Shown: in pieces, positions 27,897 through 36,585 of the stretch
Layout of the letters: every line of letters begins with the position of its first letter
Position numbering within the stretch: position 1 is the first letter of the stretch
DNA from: Desulfovibrio sp.
GTDB lineage: Bacteria; Desulfobacterota; Desulfovibrionia; Desulfovibrionales; Desulfovibrionaceae
Length of the DNA stretch: 64,000 bases
Direction of reading: 5' to 3'
Assembly (NCBI GenBank): GCA_016208105.1
Contig: JACQYS010000023.1
Location: 144,288 to 208,287, forward strand
Notes under the pieces: generated by a model
Told to the model about the DNA's origin: nothing
What the model saw: only the letters and a program-made list of their open reading frames with translations
Databases searched by the model: none
Made by a program: the position numbers and the translations under genes

Positions 27897-28289
27897 ATGG
27901 ATATTACAAATCCAATGTATTACATAATTCCACACGGTGTAAAAGCCCTCAAATTCTCAATAACAAAAGATGCAGCTTTGGGCCAGTGGGTACAAATAGT
28001 TGTATTTGCAATTCATGAAAACAACGAATGTCCAGTGGCTTCGTTTGATATGTTTGCTGATCCAATACCATGCGAGCCTATAGCGTACTCACTTCCCATT
28101 ACACAGGAACATAAAAATTTTAAACTTTTTTTGAATGGAAGATACAGTAAAGGAAACTATTGGCTTAATCACCCGCGTGTAAATGTCGTAGGAGGGGAGA
28201 TTGATAAATATGTAATGTTTGGTTATGATGATGATTGGGATCATTTTGACTACAATGACATTGTTCTGACCGTTGAGTATACGAAGTAG
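27897..28289 (+). CDS. Small protein with C-terminal DYND motif
   Basis: About 130 residues, ATG 27897 behind GGAGGAATG. Beta-rich, AT-rich gene. The end reads FGYDDDWDHFDYNDIVLTVEY, which resembles the calcium-binding-like 'D.DYNDLV' end of DUF4114-type extracellular modules, here as a stand-alone domain without a signal peptide. The 'DYND' similarity is by motif only. It lies 80 bases before a secreted nuclease gene on the same strand, so an inhibitor, chaperone or co-factor role for that nuclease is conceivable but unsupported. Confidence 0.6.
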   Translation: MDITNPMYYIIPHGVKALKFSITKDAALGQWVQIVVFAIHENNECPVASFDMFADPIPCEPIAYSLPITQEHKNFKLFLNGRYSKGNYWLNHPRVNVVGGEIDKYVMFGYDDDWDHFDYNDIVLTVEYTK

Positions 28290-28368
28290 GCTATCAATGG
28301 CCACAAATTCGCCTTATGATTTCCGACTAAAACATAAGTTATACAGACTCATCATCCGGGGTAGCGGT

Positions 28369-29175
28369 ATGAAACGAATCTGTTTTATATTTGTATTCCT
28401 CCTCGCCCTAACTTCCGTCGCGCGGGCAATCCCGCTTGAAAATGTCCACCTAGAGCTTTGTCCCTTTGGCCTCCCGCTTGGGGGAGGTGAAACCAACGAG
28501 CTTGTGGTCCGAGACATTTACGCCTTGTCGGTAAACCCTAATACCAAGTTCGCAGACTGGGTTGTCTACCGTCTGGACGCAAAAACCGTTACCGGCCCTT
28601 CGGTTAAAGAACGCAAGTGGCAGGCTGATCCGCTACTGCCAACCAACATTGCGTTGAAACCCGCTGACTTTTCTAACCTGTCTGAACGTGGCTACCAGCG
28701 CGGCCATCAGGCTCCGCTTGCTGACTTTAAGGGCACAGAGTCCTGGTATAAAACCAACTACTTGTCGAATATCACGCCTCAGCAGGGTGCCCTCAATATG
28801 GGGCCGTGGGAGCAACTGGAGGCCGCTGAGCGTCAACTTGCCCAGGGCGGTGAGGTCTTTGTCATGACAGGAACTGTTTACGAGAAGGAAGTGCCGCCCC
28901 TGCCGAAAGCAACTACCCCGCACAAGGTGCCCTCGGGCTACTGGAAGATCATCGTAGCTGGATACCCAGCCAACACCAGGGCTGTGGGTTTCTTCTTTCC
29001 ACAGGAGACGCCACGCAGGAAACTTTCCAGGGATGATGCGATGACAATTCGGGATATCGAGGGGAGGGCGGGCTTAAACTTCTTTAAAGGGTTGTTGCGT
29101 GATCAAGAGGAAGCTATCGAAACGGCAATTGATGGCGACATGTTGGGCAAAGTGTTGCAGGACAAGATACAATAG
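28369..29175 (+). CDS. Exported DNA/RNA non-specific endonuclease (NUC family)
   Basis: About 268 residues. The ATG at 28369 begins a signal peptide (MKRICFIFVFLLALTSVARA); the frame is open further upstream but without a signal. The mature protein has VVYRLDA.., the active-site region YQRGHQAPLADF (family motif DRGHxxP, catalytic His; the first residue is Gln here) and the Asn-containing YLSNITPQQGALN. These match the beta-beta-alpha metal nucleases of the Serratia type, which degrade any nucleic acid outside the cytoplasm. As cargo it could destroy incoming phage DNA in the periplasm or scavenge nucleotides. Confidence 0.85.
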   Translation: MKRICFIFVFLLALTSVARAIPLENVHLELCPFGLPLGGGETNELVVRDIYALSVNPNTKFADWVVYRLDAKTVTGPSVKERKWQADPLLPTNIALKPADFSNLSERGYQRGHQAPLADFKGTESWYKTNYLSNITPQQGALNMGPWEQLEAAERQLAQGGEVFVMTGTVYEKEVPPLPKATTPHKVPSGYWKIIVAGYPANTRAVGFFFPQETPRRKLSRDDAMTIRDIEGRAGLNFFKGLLRDQEEAIETAIDGDMLGKVLQDKIQ

Positions 29176-29250
29176 CTTTCATTGTCACTTGTCAGGTGAG
29201 AGCAGATATGTCCCCCATGGACGACATTTCTTTGAAAGCAGAAATAATAT

Positions 29251-29535
29251 TTAATGATCCTTAAATATATCTGCGACGATCATACCGATTTGGAACAATA
29301 TGGAGAATGCAGTAAATCGAGCTGCAACGCTGTTTAGTCGAGACTGCTTTCTTATTGATTTTGCAAGTTTTTTGAGACCTGGATTGGTTCCGTAAGTTAC
29401 AGGCCCATCCAATGACATAGCTGTTGTGCTAATTGTTCCATAATGTGTAGGAATTTTTATTATTGATGATTCATACCAATAGTATGCAGCGAATATGCCA
29501 CTAATGATTGAGCCAAATTGAAAGAATAAATTCAT
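29251..29535 (-). CDS. Small membrane protein, unknown function
   Basis: About 94 residues with two hydrophobic segments (FFQFGSIISGIFAAYYWY near 4-21 and AFSILFQIGMIVADIF near 75-90) and a basic middle (KKLAKSIRKQSR). AT-rich. It lies 28 bases downstream of a larger minus-strand unknown gene and may form a two-gene unit with it near the right end of the element. Confidence 0.55.
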   Translation of the reverse strand: MNLFFQFGSIISGIFAAYYWYESSIIKIPTHYGTISTTAMSLDGPVTYGTNPGLKKLAKSIRKQSRLNSVAARFTAFSILFQIGMIVADIFKDH

Positions 29536-29563
29536 GCGATCCTCGTTGAGTGTGGATGTATTG

Positions 29564-30535
29564 TTAATCTATGTCGTCATCGTTACTTTTCTCAGGGCCA
29601 TGAATTTCGTTCCAGTCATCAAGCGGCATGACAGATGGCTCAACATATGAAAGTTCACCAACCTTCATAGAATGTTTCACAGTTAACTTCCTGGCGGCGG
29701 TAACTGCTGCCTTTTTGCCGTCACACAGGGTGTGTTCAATTATCTCACTCTTTGCTGACTGTTGCTTCCAGTCATCCCATTTAAATAGATATATGGCAGC
29801 CACCCACTGCCCATCGCCAGCTTTCCATCTTTTCCCTCTTTCGCGCTCACTCTGAAGCGCGGCCTTAACTCCTTGCCATAGTAGGCGCTCTCTCTCCGTT
29901 TCTGATTTTGGAATTGCATGAGTAGATACACTCCGAAAGGCGTATTCAAGGAATGAGTCTTCGGCGTATTCAATGAGATGAATAATTTTTCTAATGGCTT
30001 CTTTTAGTTTGTCAAAGTTATTGTGATTTTCAATGAATTTGTTGTTGTCATCTTTCATTTCTATTTCCTCAGTGTTCCCGTGATTCTCTGCTGTATTCTT
30101 GGATATGCAGATTATTTTTTTTGATCTTTTTTTCCGTTTTTTCCATATATCTTTTGCAATCAGATCAAGTTCATTTTTCCCAATATTCCATTCAAATTTC
30201 TTTCGTTCGTTTTTAGCAATTTGAGTGTGGATAGGAATCACCCCAGGTTCATCTTGAAAAGACGGGATGCTGTTGAGAGCATTCCTGATGATTTGTTCGG
30301 TCGATTTGCTGGGGGACCCGTGTTCATCAAAAGATAATATCATCCCGTGCGTTTCCAATATTGATATTGGAACACGGTTTTCAAGTTCAAGGATAACGCT
30401 TGCGAGCTTTAGCTTTTGATTGGCAAATTTTGGGATATGAACGTCATCTTTAAAGAATGAATTAAACATGACGTTTGAAATTCTCTGAATTTCTCCGTCA
30501 TCTTTGAACAGGTAGTATCGTAAGCCGTATCCCAT
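29564..30535 (-). CDS. Unknown AT-rich protein at the element right end
   Basis: About 323 residues. The N-terminal 100 residues are mixed alpha/beta (YGLRYYLFKDDGEIQRISNV..), then a very basic stretch WKKRKKRSKKI (about 130), an acidic linker and a charged helical C-terminus. No membrane segment or known catalytic motif. ATG 30535 follows GGGATGAT. Transcribed away from the tRNA toward the small membrane gene. Its position between the last plus-strand cargo and the attachment site, and its low GC, are typical of a recently gained 'moron' gene. Confidence 0.6.
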   Translation of the reverse strand: MGYGLRYYLFKDDGEIQRISNVMFNSFFKDDVHIPKFANQKLKLASVILELENRVPISILETHGMILSFDEHGSPSKSTEQIIRNALNSIPSFQDEPGVIPIHTQIAKNERKKFEWNIGKNELDLIAKDIWKKRKKRSKKIICISKNTAENHGNTEEIEMKDDNNKFIENHNNFDKLKEAIRKIIHLIEYAEDSFLEYAFRSVSTHAIPKSETERERLLWQGVKAALQSERERGKRWKAGDGQWVAAIYLFKWDDWKQQSAKSEIIEHTLCDGKKAAVTAARKLTVKHSMKVGELSYVEPSVMPLDDWNEIHGPEKSNDDDID

Positions 30536-30695
30536 GGTTTTCAATCATCCCGAGCAGTTGGCGATGTGTGCGGAATAGGGGTGCAGTTGTTGCGGCCCTC
30601 AGCTTTTTTGTACCGAAACCTCATTTCCAGGTTTTGTGCAAGTAGCCGCTAGTGGCAACCACTCAGCAGGGGGGGGAGCTGATATTTGTCGGATA

Positions 30696-30716
30696 GGTTG
30701 GAAATGCGGTTGGAAA
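30696..30716. repeat. tRNA-proximal GGTTGGAAA repeats (candidate arm sites)
   Basis: GGTTGGAAA at 30696-30704 and 30708-30716, with the same 12-base spacing as the first two copies at the left end (10528, 10540). The longer context ATAGGTTGGAAAT is also shared between the two ends. Confidence 0.6.
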
Positions 30717-30726
30717 ATGAATATTA

Positions 30727-30766
30727 CGGAAAAGAAGAAGGGGCTAGATTGTGCATCTAACCCCTT
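30727..30766 (-). terminator. Element-supplied terminator for tRNA-Arg
   Basis: On the minus strand AAGGGGTTAGAT pairs with ATCTAGCCCCTT over a 5-base loop, followed by CTTCTTTT. It replaces the host terminator left behind at 10324-10355. Confidence 0.7.
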
Positions 30767-30776
30767 GATATCATTA

Positions 30777-30853
<77 letters not shown>

Positions 30854-30889
30854 GCGAATTTTTTTCAGTATTCCGAGCGGCCTATTCTG

Positions 30890-32377
30890 TCAAGCAGGCC
30901 GGGCCAGTGCCATGGCCTTCTTTTTGCTTTTCGCCTGGGACGCGCACACCATGTTCCGGCCGCTGGACTTGGCCAGGTAGAGGGCCTGATCCGCCATGCG
31001 GATCAGGTCTTCGCGTTTGTCGAGCGAGCCCGGGGTCATGGTGGCCACGCCTATGGACGCCGTGACCTGGAACGTTTTGTCGGCATACTGGAAGACTTTG
31101 TGGCCGATTTTGCGCCGAAGCCGCTCGGCGAGCACCCAGGCCTGGTCCTCGGTGGTCTGGGGCAGGATGACCACGAATTCCTCGCCGCCGAAGCGCGCGG
31201 CGAAGTCGGTCTCGCGGCACGATTCGTCCAGGATTATCCCGATGTCCTTGAGCACCATGTCTCCGGCCTGGTGGCCGAAGGTGTCGTTTATGGCCTTGAA
31301 GTGGTCCAGGTCGAAAAGCAGGAGGCTTAAGTTGTGGCGATAGCGCTGGTGCCGCTTGAGTTCGTCCGTCAAACGCTCGTCAAAGGATTGGCGATTGTGG
31401 ATGCGCGTGAGCCCGTCGTGGTCCGCCTTGGCTTTCACTTCGCGAAACAGCATGGCGTTTCTGAGCGCGAGCGCCAGGTGGTTCGCGGCCGCATTGAGCG
31501 AGGCGACCTGGTCCTTGCCCAGGCGCAAGTCCTTGTCCTTGGCGATGGCCAGGCAGCCGAAGGCGCTGCCCGCCACCTTGAGCGGCAGCAGTATGGACGC
31601 CTGCTGGCCGGGATCGGCCAGGCATGAGTCGGGCGAAATCTGGAAAAGCTGCTCAACCGTGAAAGCGTCCACGGGGCCGCCGGCAAGCTTGGCTGCGCTG
31701 GCCAGCAGGTATTCGATCCAGAGCTGCTTGCCGTGCTGGTTCAGGCAGGGAGCCAGGAAGAGTTCCGCTTCGAGCTTGCCGTCTTCACCAGGTTGCCAGA
31801 ACGCTCCCTGGAGCCCCTGAACGGCGAAGAGCAGGTTCAGGTCCTCGCGGGCATTGGAGAGAATCATGCCCGGATCCAGGGTCTGGGAGGCCCGGGTCAG
31901 CAGCGTGTTCAAGAAGATGATCTGATCGGTTTTGCGAGCCAAAAGTTCGCGCTCGAGCATGATCTCCCTGGTCATGCTGAAGATGTCGTCGTAGAGGCCG
32001 CGCACTTCCTTGGCCCGAAACACCGCGTCGCGGATCTTGTTCGCGGTCACCGGCGCTGTGAGCGCCGTGAGGAAGCCGAGTTCGAGAATCTCTTCCACAT
32101 CCGGCCCATCATGGGGGCCGTCGAGTATGAGAACCCGCTGGGTGAGCTCCCAGTCGCGCAGGTGCTTCTTGGAGGAGGGCGGCAGGGCGTTCCAGACCGA
32201 CATGGGAATCCAGACGGTGAGCGGGCTCGTTTTGTCCATGTCCCGCTTGGAAGGCAGCCCGGTCAGCGGCCAGTTGCGCAGATGATAGCCCGAGCCCAGG
32301 GCGTCTTCGATGGCCTTGACGAACTCGGTGTCGAGGCCCAGGCCCCATATCAGATCAGGTCTATTTCCGCGTTTCAT
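30890..32377 (-). CDS. Diguanylate cyclase with GAF-like domain
   Basis: About 495 residues. The N-terminal 130 residues resemble a receiver-like domain without a clear phospho-Asp, then a coiled linker, a GAF-like domain (about 175-320) and a C-terminal GGDEF domain with RFGGEEFVVIL. RETD five residues before GGEEF is a complete inhibitory I-site, so the enzyme should be active and feedback-inhibited by cyclic di-GMP. No membrane segment, so it is cytoplasmic. The ATG at 32377 follows GGAGGGATG; an earlier in-frame start lacks a ribosome site. Its 3' end is 37 bases from the tRNA-Arg gene. Confidence 0.9.
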   Translation of the reverse strand: MKRGNRPDLIWGLGLDTEFVKAIEDALGSGYHLRNWPLTGLPSKRDMDKTSPLTVWIPMSVWNALPPSSKKHLRDWELTQRVLILDGPHDGPDVEEILELGFLTALTAPVTANKIRDAVFRAKEVRGLYDDIFSMTREIMLERELLARKTDQIIFLNTLLTRASQTLDPGMILSNAREDLNLLFAVQGLQGAFWQPGEDGKLEAELFLAPCLNQHGKQLWIEYLLASAAKLAGGPVDAFTVEQLFQISPDSCLADPGQQASILLPLKVAGSAFGCLAIAKDKDLRLGKDQVASLNAAANHLALALRNAMLFREVKAKADHDGLTRIHNRQSFDERLTDELKRHQRYRHNLSLLLFDLDHFKAINDTFGHQAGDMVLKDIGIILDESCRETDFAARFGGEEFVVILPQTTEDQAWVLAERLRRKIGHKVFQYADKTFQVTASIGVATMTPGSLDKREDLIRMADQALYLAKSSGRNMVCASQAKSKKKAMALARPA

Positions 32378-32503
32378 GGCATCCCTCCGAGGTCTTGGCG
32401 TATTGTTCGCCGCCAACTTCTTTGCAAATTACGAACCATTCGGCAGGAATTGCCGCGTGGCGAGGGAGTTTGACTTCCAGGCGCCCTCGTGTTTTTGAAA
32501 TTC

Positions 32504-34147
32504 ATGCCAACCAAACGCCTCTGGGCCAGTTTGGACCCTTTTCTGGAATCCGGACCGATGCTCGGCCGAATCCAGGCCAACGCGGGATTTCTCAAAGGGC
32601 TCTTGAGCCTCGACCCCTACGACGCGTATCGCTTCTATCCGCCTTCCACCGCCTCCTGCCAGGATCTGGCCCAGAAGATCATGGACCTCAGGCCGGATTT
32701 TCTGGACTCGGGCAGAATCCAGGTGATCAACCGGAGCGAACTCCCCAGAAGGCTTGCCGAAACCGACCACCACGTCTTTCACCTGTCCGACTGCATCGTG
32801 GCTCCCGGGTTTCTGGCCGCCGCGCGCAACGCCTATTCAAGGAAAATCTTTCCCGTCACGGCGGTGACGCACTCCTTGAGCTACGCCCGCTACGGCCAGG
32901 ACTTCCTCAAGCATTTAAGCCCCTGCACCACGCCCCGCGACGCCGTGGTGGCCACCTCGCGAACGGCGGTGGGCGTTGTTCAGGCCTATTACCGGTACCT
33001 TCGCGACGGGTACGGCCTTGCCGAGGGCTTGTTTCCCGAGCCATCGGTGGAGCACATCCCGCTGGGCGTGGATTTAGACGTTTGTCCCCCGCCGGACGAG
33101 GAGAACCGCAAGGCCCTGCGGGCTGCCTTCGGTTTCGGCCAGGAGACGGTGTTTCTGGTCCTGGCCAGGCTCTGCCACAGTTCCAAGATGGACTTCCTGC
33201 CGATTTTGCGGGCCTTTCACAGGGCTTCCCGCGACGGGTTCCAGCTTGGGACCGTCCGCCTGGTTCTGGCAGGATGGACGGATGAGGAAGACTGGGGGTT
33301 ACAGACCCTGACCGATCTTGCCGGCAACATCGGCCTCCCGCTGTCCGTGGTTTCCCGGCCGTCCGATGCCCGGAAATGGGAGTTGTACGCCGCTTCGGAC
33401 GTGTTCCTCTCGCCTTCGGACAACCTCCAGGAAACCTTCGGCCTGACGCTTCTGGAGGCGCAAGCCATGGGGCTGCCGGTGATCGCTTCGGACTTCGACG
33501 GCTACCGCGACCTGGTGATCCCGGAGGAGACGGGCGTGCTTGTGCCCACTGTGGGCCCATCCGCCACCGACGCCATCGACATCATGGCTCCCATGAGTTT
33601 CGACAACCATATCCATCTTGCCCTTGCCCAGCGCATGGCGGTGGATGTCCCGGCCCTGGCGGCCGCCCTGGTCCGGTTCGCCGGGGACGCGGCCTTGCGC
33701 TTGGCCATGGGCGAGGCGGCCAGGAGAAATGCCGGCCGGTATTCCTGGAGGGAAATAGCCAGGCAGCATGTTGATCTCTGGGAGAGGCTGTGGACCCGGG
33801 AGGTCCCCAATCGGCTGGCGCAGCGCCATCCGAGTGCGGTACCCTATGCGCAGGTGTTCGCGGGCTACCCGACGGCGTCTCTGGATTCTTCGACCAATCT
33901 TGTCGTCAGCCGGTTCGGCAGCGCCGTCTATCGTGGGCAGGATTTCCCTCTCGTGTACGCGGGGCTGGAGGAAATCGTGGACATGGACACGGTTCGATCC
34001 CTCCTGGTGCTGGCCCGCAAGCCCCGCGACGCGGACAACCTGTGCGTGCGGCTACGAGGCGCCGTGTCCGGGCTCTCCATAGAAAACGCCCAGGCCCTCA
34101 TCCTCTGGTGCTTGAAGCACGACCTTCTCGAGCGAGTGGATGGCTGA
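32504..34147 (+). CDS. Glycosyltransferase, GT4-like, with extra C-terminal region
   Basis: About 547 residues. The N-terminal Rossmann-like half contains FHLSDCIVAPGF and VTHSLSY; the C-terminal half has the GT-B donor-binding signature (SPSDNLQETFGLTLLEAQAMGLPVIASD, with the E-x7-E pattern). The last 110 residues form an extra helical region not needed for catalysis. It probably transfers a sugar from a nucleotide-sugar to a surface glycan or lipid. The next glycosyltransferase overlaps by 8 bases, so the two work together. ATG 32504 has only a weak ribosome site; a TTG five codons earlier is possible. Confidence 0.8.
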   Translation: MPTKRLWASLDPFLESGPMLGRIQANAGFLKGLLSLDPYDAYRFYPPSTASCQDLAQKIMDLRPDFLDSGRIQVINRSELPRRLAETDHHVFHLSDCIVAPGFLAAARNAYSRKIFPVTAVTHSLSYARYGQDFLKHLSPCTTPRDAVVATSRTAVGVVQAYYRYLRDGYGLAEGLFPEPSVEHIPLGVDLDVCPPPDEENRKALRAAFGFGQETVFLVLARLCHSSKMDFLPILRAFHRASRDGFQLGTVRLVLAGWTDEEDWGLQTLTDLAGNIGLPLSVVSRPSDARKWELYAASDVFLSPSDNLQETFGLTLLEAQAMGLPVIASDFDGYRDLVIPEETGVLVPTVGPSATDAIDIMAPMSFDNHIHLALAQRMAVDVPALAAALVRFAGDAALRLAMGEAARRNAGRYSWREIARQHVDLWERLWTREVPNRLAQRHPSAVPYAQVFAGYPTASLDSSTNLVVSRFGSAVYRGQDFPLVYAGLEEIVDMDTVRSLLVLARKPRDADNLCVRLRGAVSGLSIENAQALILWCLKHDLLERVDG

Positions 34148-35273
34148 CGGCCCTAGCGTGCACCACCATGTCCTGCTCGAGCGCAGGGGCGGTACGGCCA
34201 AGGTGGCCCGCATGCTTGCCGCGAGCCCGGGAAGCGGCGCCGGCACCAGCCTGAGCTTTGAAATTCCTGAATCCGGTGTTTTTGCCGACACGCTACGGTC
34301 ATTTCAATGCGATCCGGGCGACCTCGCCGCCCTGGCCCCGGCCGGGAGCGTGGTCCATGTGCACGCCACCAGGGACTGGCAGGCCCTTCTGGCGGGTTTT
34401 CGCGCCACACCCGGCACTCCCGGGCCGCTGATCGTCACGGCGCACGACTGCACCCTCATCACCGGGGGCTGCGTCTACCCGGTTTTCTGCGACCAGCATC
34501 AGTTCGGCTGCCCGGATCCATGCCCGCGCGCATATCCGGACTCGAGGCGGGCCAGATCCCTGATACATGAGGCGGTGTCCTCGCTCCGCCCCGTGCTGGT
34601 GTCGCCCTCGTCCTGGCTGGCGCGCCTTCTTCGCCACGAATGGCCGGATATCCCGGTGAAAGTGATCCCCAACGGAATCGACGCCCCACCGCAACTTGCG
34701 GACAAATCCCAGTCCCGGTCACGGCTGGGAATATCCCCGGCGGCCAAGGTCGTCCTTTTTCTGGCCCACGGGGGAACGAAGGCGGCCTACAAAGGGGGAG
34801 ACAGGTTCGAAGCCCTGTTTGCCCGTGTGGCGGCCAAGGTCCCCGGGGCGCTGTGCCTTCTGGCGGGAGGGGAGGAATCTCTCAGGGGCGAGGGCGTGAT
34901 GCGCCTGCCGTATGTCGATGGCGAGCTGCTCTCCACAGTGCTTCGCGCCGCGGACGTGCTCGTCTATCCCAGCCAGGCGGACAACCATCCCCTGGTGGTG
35001 CTCGAGGCCATGGGCCACGCCCTGCCCGTGGCCGCCTACGGCGTGGGGGGCATTCCGGAGCAGATCGAGAACGGGGTTTGCGGCAGGCTGGTGCCCGTGA
35101 ATGATGAGGAAGGCTTGGCCGAGGCGGCCGCCGGTATCCTGTCCGATGCCAGGCTGGCCAAGGTGCTTGGTGAAAACGCGCGGAGCAGGGCGCTCAAGCA
35201 CTTTTCAGCCGGGCGGATGGCCTTGGACTATGCGAAGCTTTATGCCCGGTTGATGGCCAAGGGCGCGGCATAA
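34140..35273 (+). CDS. Glycosyltransferase, GT4-like
   Basis: About 377 residues of GT-B fold. The N-half reads VHHHVLLERRGGTAKVARML, a typical 'GG..R' acceptor-side opening, then VVHVHATRDWQALL; the C-half has VIPNGID, SRLGI and the E-x7-E donor site (LVYPSQADNHPLVVLEAMGHALPV..YGVGGIPE). Contains a cysteine cluster (CVYPVFCDQHQFGCPDPC, four Cys) of the zinc-site type seen in some GT4 proteins. Coupled to the preceding gene by overlap. Product glycan unknown. Confidence 0.85.
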   Translation: MADGPSVHHHVLLERRGGTAKVARMLAASPGSGAGTSLSFEIPESGVFADTLRSFQCDPGDLAALAPAGSVVHVHATRDWQALLAGFRATPGTPGPLIVTAHDCTLITGGCVYPVFCDQHQFGCPDPCPRAYPDSRRARSLIHEAVSSLRPVLVSPSSWLARLLRHEWPDIPVKVIPNGIDAPPQLADKSQSRSRLGISPAAKVVLFLAHGGTKAAYKGGDRFEALFARVAAKVPGALCLLAGGEESLRGEGVMRLPYVDGELLSTVLRAADVLVYPSQADNHPLVVLEAMGHALPVAAYGVGGIPEQIENGVCGRLVPVNDEEGLAEAAAGILSDARLAKVLGENARSRALKHFSAGRMALDYAKLYARLMAKGAA

Positions 35274-35345
35274 TCCTGGCTGCCATCCGGACGGATTGCA
35301 CCGAATCATGCGCGCGCCCAAGCAGGTCTTGAAGGGTGTCCGCGG

Positions 35346-35582
35346 TCAGGGATTGGGCGTGAACCAGGACACTTTGATCTCAATCGACCCCTTGCTCCCG
35401 CCCGTTTTTTCTTTGGCTTTTCCCTTGCACTCAATCTTTAGCCACTCACCAATCTCGACGTTTCCGTTGTCTGTAACGATGGTGCCCTGGGCCAGGCCAT
35501 CGGCGAGTTTTCTCAGCAAAACCGCCGCGTCGTAGCGCAGGACGCTCTCTTTGATGTCCATCAGGACGTGTTTCTCACTCAT
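35346..35582 (-). CDS. Amphi-Trp domain protein
   Basis: About 78 residues, ATG at 35582 behind GGAGGAACCC. The layout LLRKLADGLAQGTI, then VEIGEWLKIECKGK and EIKVSWF matches the amphi-Trp family: one amphipathic helix plus a short sheet ending in a conserved Trp. Found mainly in anaerobes and archaea; the role is unknown. The same frame is open upstream for 100 codons but that part is arginine-rich and without a ribosome site. Confidence 0.75.
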   Translation of the reverse strand: MSEKHVLMDIKESVLRYDAAVLLRKLADGLAQGTIVTDNGNVEIGEWLKIECKGKAKEKTGGSKGSIEIKVSWFTPNP

Positions 35583-35939
35583 GGGTTCCTCCGTGTGCGT
35601 GGTGGTCGTAATCCTAGACGAGTTCCATTGGCCCTTTATGACGATCTCAAGAACATCCGCGGTTTTTTTGGCTTCCCCGCTCTCCTGCAGGTCCGAAGCG
35701 GCACGCCGTGTTGAGCGTTCATCACCGGCACAATGACTCTCCATGGTTTCAGGCAGGGCGGCGCGCCCGTGTGCGATGCCCGTAAGAAGGCGCTTCATAT
35801 GAATCACGCGGGGTGAAGAGAGTATTCCCTCGCGTTTTGGTCTGATTAAGGAATGAGTTGTATCGATTCGTGGGCTGGTGTAACTCACTTACGTACTAGA
35901 ATGATTACACCTTTAACCACAATCACAAGAGGTGCGAAT
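35583..35939. other. Divergent intergenic region
   Basis: Separates the amphi-Trp gene (minus) from the rhodanese gene (plus). It should hold both promoters, but no convincing -35/-10 pair was found and no gene is supported. Confidence 0.4.
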
Positions 35940-36527
35940 ATGAAGATCCGGACCCTCGTCCTGGCCGCTGTACTGGCCGCCACCACCGTCTGGAGCGCCA
36001 TTGCCTTCGCCCAGGCGCCGCAGGCCACTCCGGTGCCCACTGACACGCGCAAACAGACCACGCTCGGCAAGTACATAACGTCGCTCGAGGCATATCTCAT
36101 GTGGCGGGGCAAGCCCAAGGAGGTGACGATCCTGGATGTGCGCACTCCCGAGGAGTACAGCTTCGTCGGCCACCCCGACATGGCCGTGAACGTGCCCGTG
36201 CTTCTTTTCAACGCGAAGTTCGACCCTGAGAAAAAGGCCTACGGCATGGACGCCAACCCCGAGTTCGTGGCCCAGGTGTCCAAGCGCCTCGGCAAGAACG
36301 ACACCATTTTGGTCTTGTGCCGCAGCGGACAGCGGGCCGCCACGGCTGTGAACCTGCTCGCCAAGGAAGGATTCACCAACGCTTACAATATAGTGGACAG
36401 CTTCGAGGGTGATATGCTGAACGACCCGGAGAGCGTGTTCAACGGCAAGCGCATGAAGAACGGCTGGAAAAACTACGGATTGCCCTGGACATACTCTCTG
36501 AATCCCGAGTTGATCTGGTCCAAATAA
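35940..36527 (+). CDS. Exported rhodanese-domain protein
   Basis: About 195 residues with a signal peptide (MKIRTLVLAAVLAATTVWSAIAFA), so periplasmic. The rhodanese domain carries ILDVRTPEEYSFVGHPDMA and the active-site loop LVLCRSGQRA with catalytic Cys. Such proteins move sulfane sulfur or, with other loops, bind oxyanions. Start ATG 35940 behind AGAGGTGCG. Convergent with arsC; a shared terminator lies between. In this context it may act in periplasmic sulphur metabolism of a sulphate reducer. Confidence 0.85.
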   Translation: MKIRTLVLAAVLAATTVWSAIAFAQAPQATPVPTDTRKQTTLGKYITSLEAYLMWRGKPKEVTILDVRTPEEYSFVGHPDMAVNVPVLLFNAKFDPEKKAYGMDANPEFVAQVSKRLGKNDTILVLCRSGQRAATAVNLLAKEGFTNAYNIVDSFEGDMLNDPESVFNGKRMKNGWKNYGLPWTYSLNPELIWSK

Positions 36528-36548
36528 CGTTTTCCCCAAGGACGGGCA

Positions 36549-36585
36549 GGGGCGGTTCCGTGGTGCGGGGCCGCCCCTTGTTTTA
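36549..36585. terminator. Terminator between rhodanese and arsC genes
   Basis: GGGGCGG and CCGCCCC form a GC-rich stem (36549-36577) followed on the plus strand by TTGTTTTATTT. It overlaps the arsC stop codon. Confidence 0.7.

Noticed and set aside
32395..33285. Plus-strand alternative frame over the first glycosyltransferase
   Set aside because: Arg/Pro/Gly-rich, no motif; the GT4 motifs are in the other frame.
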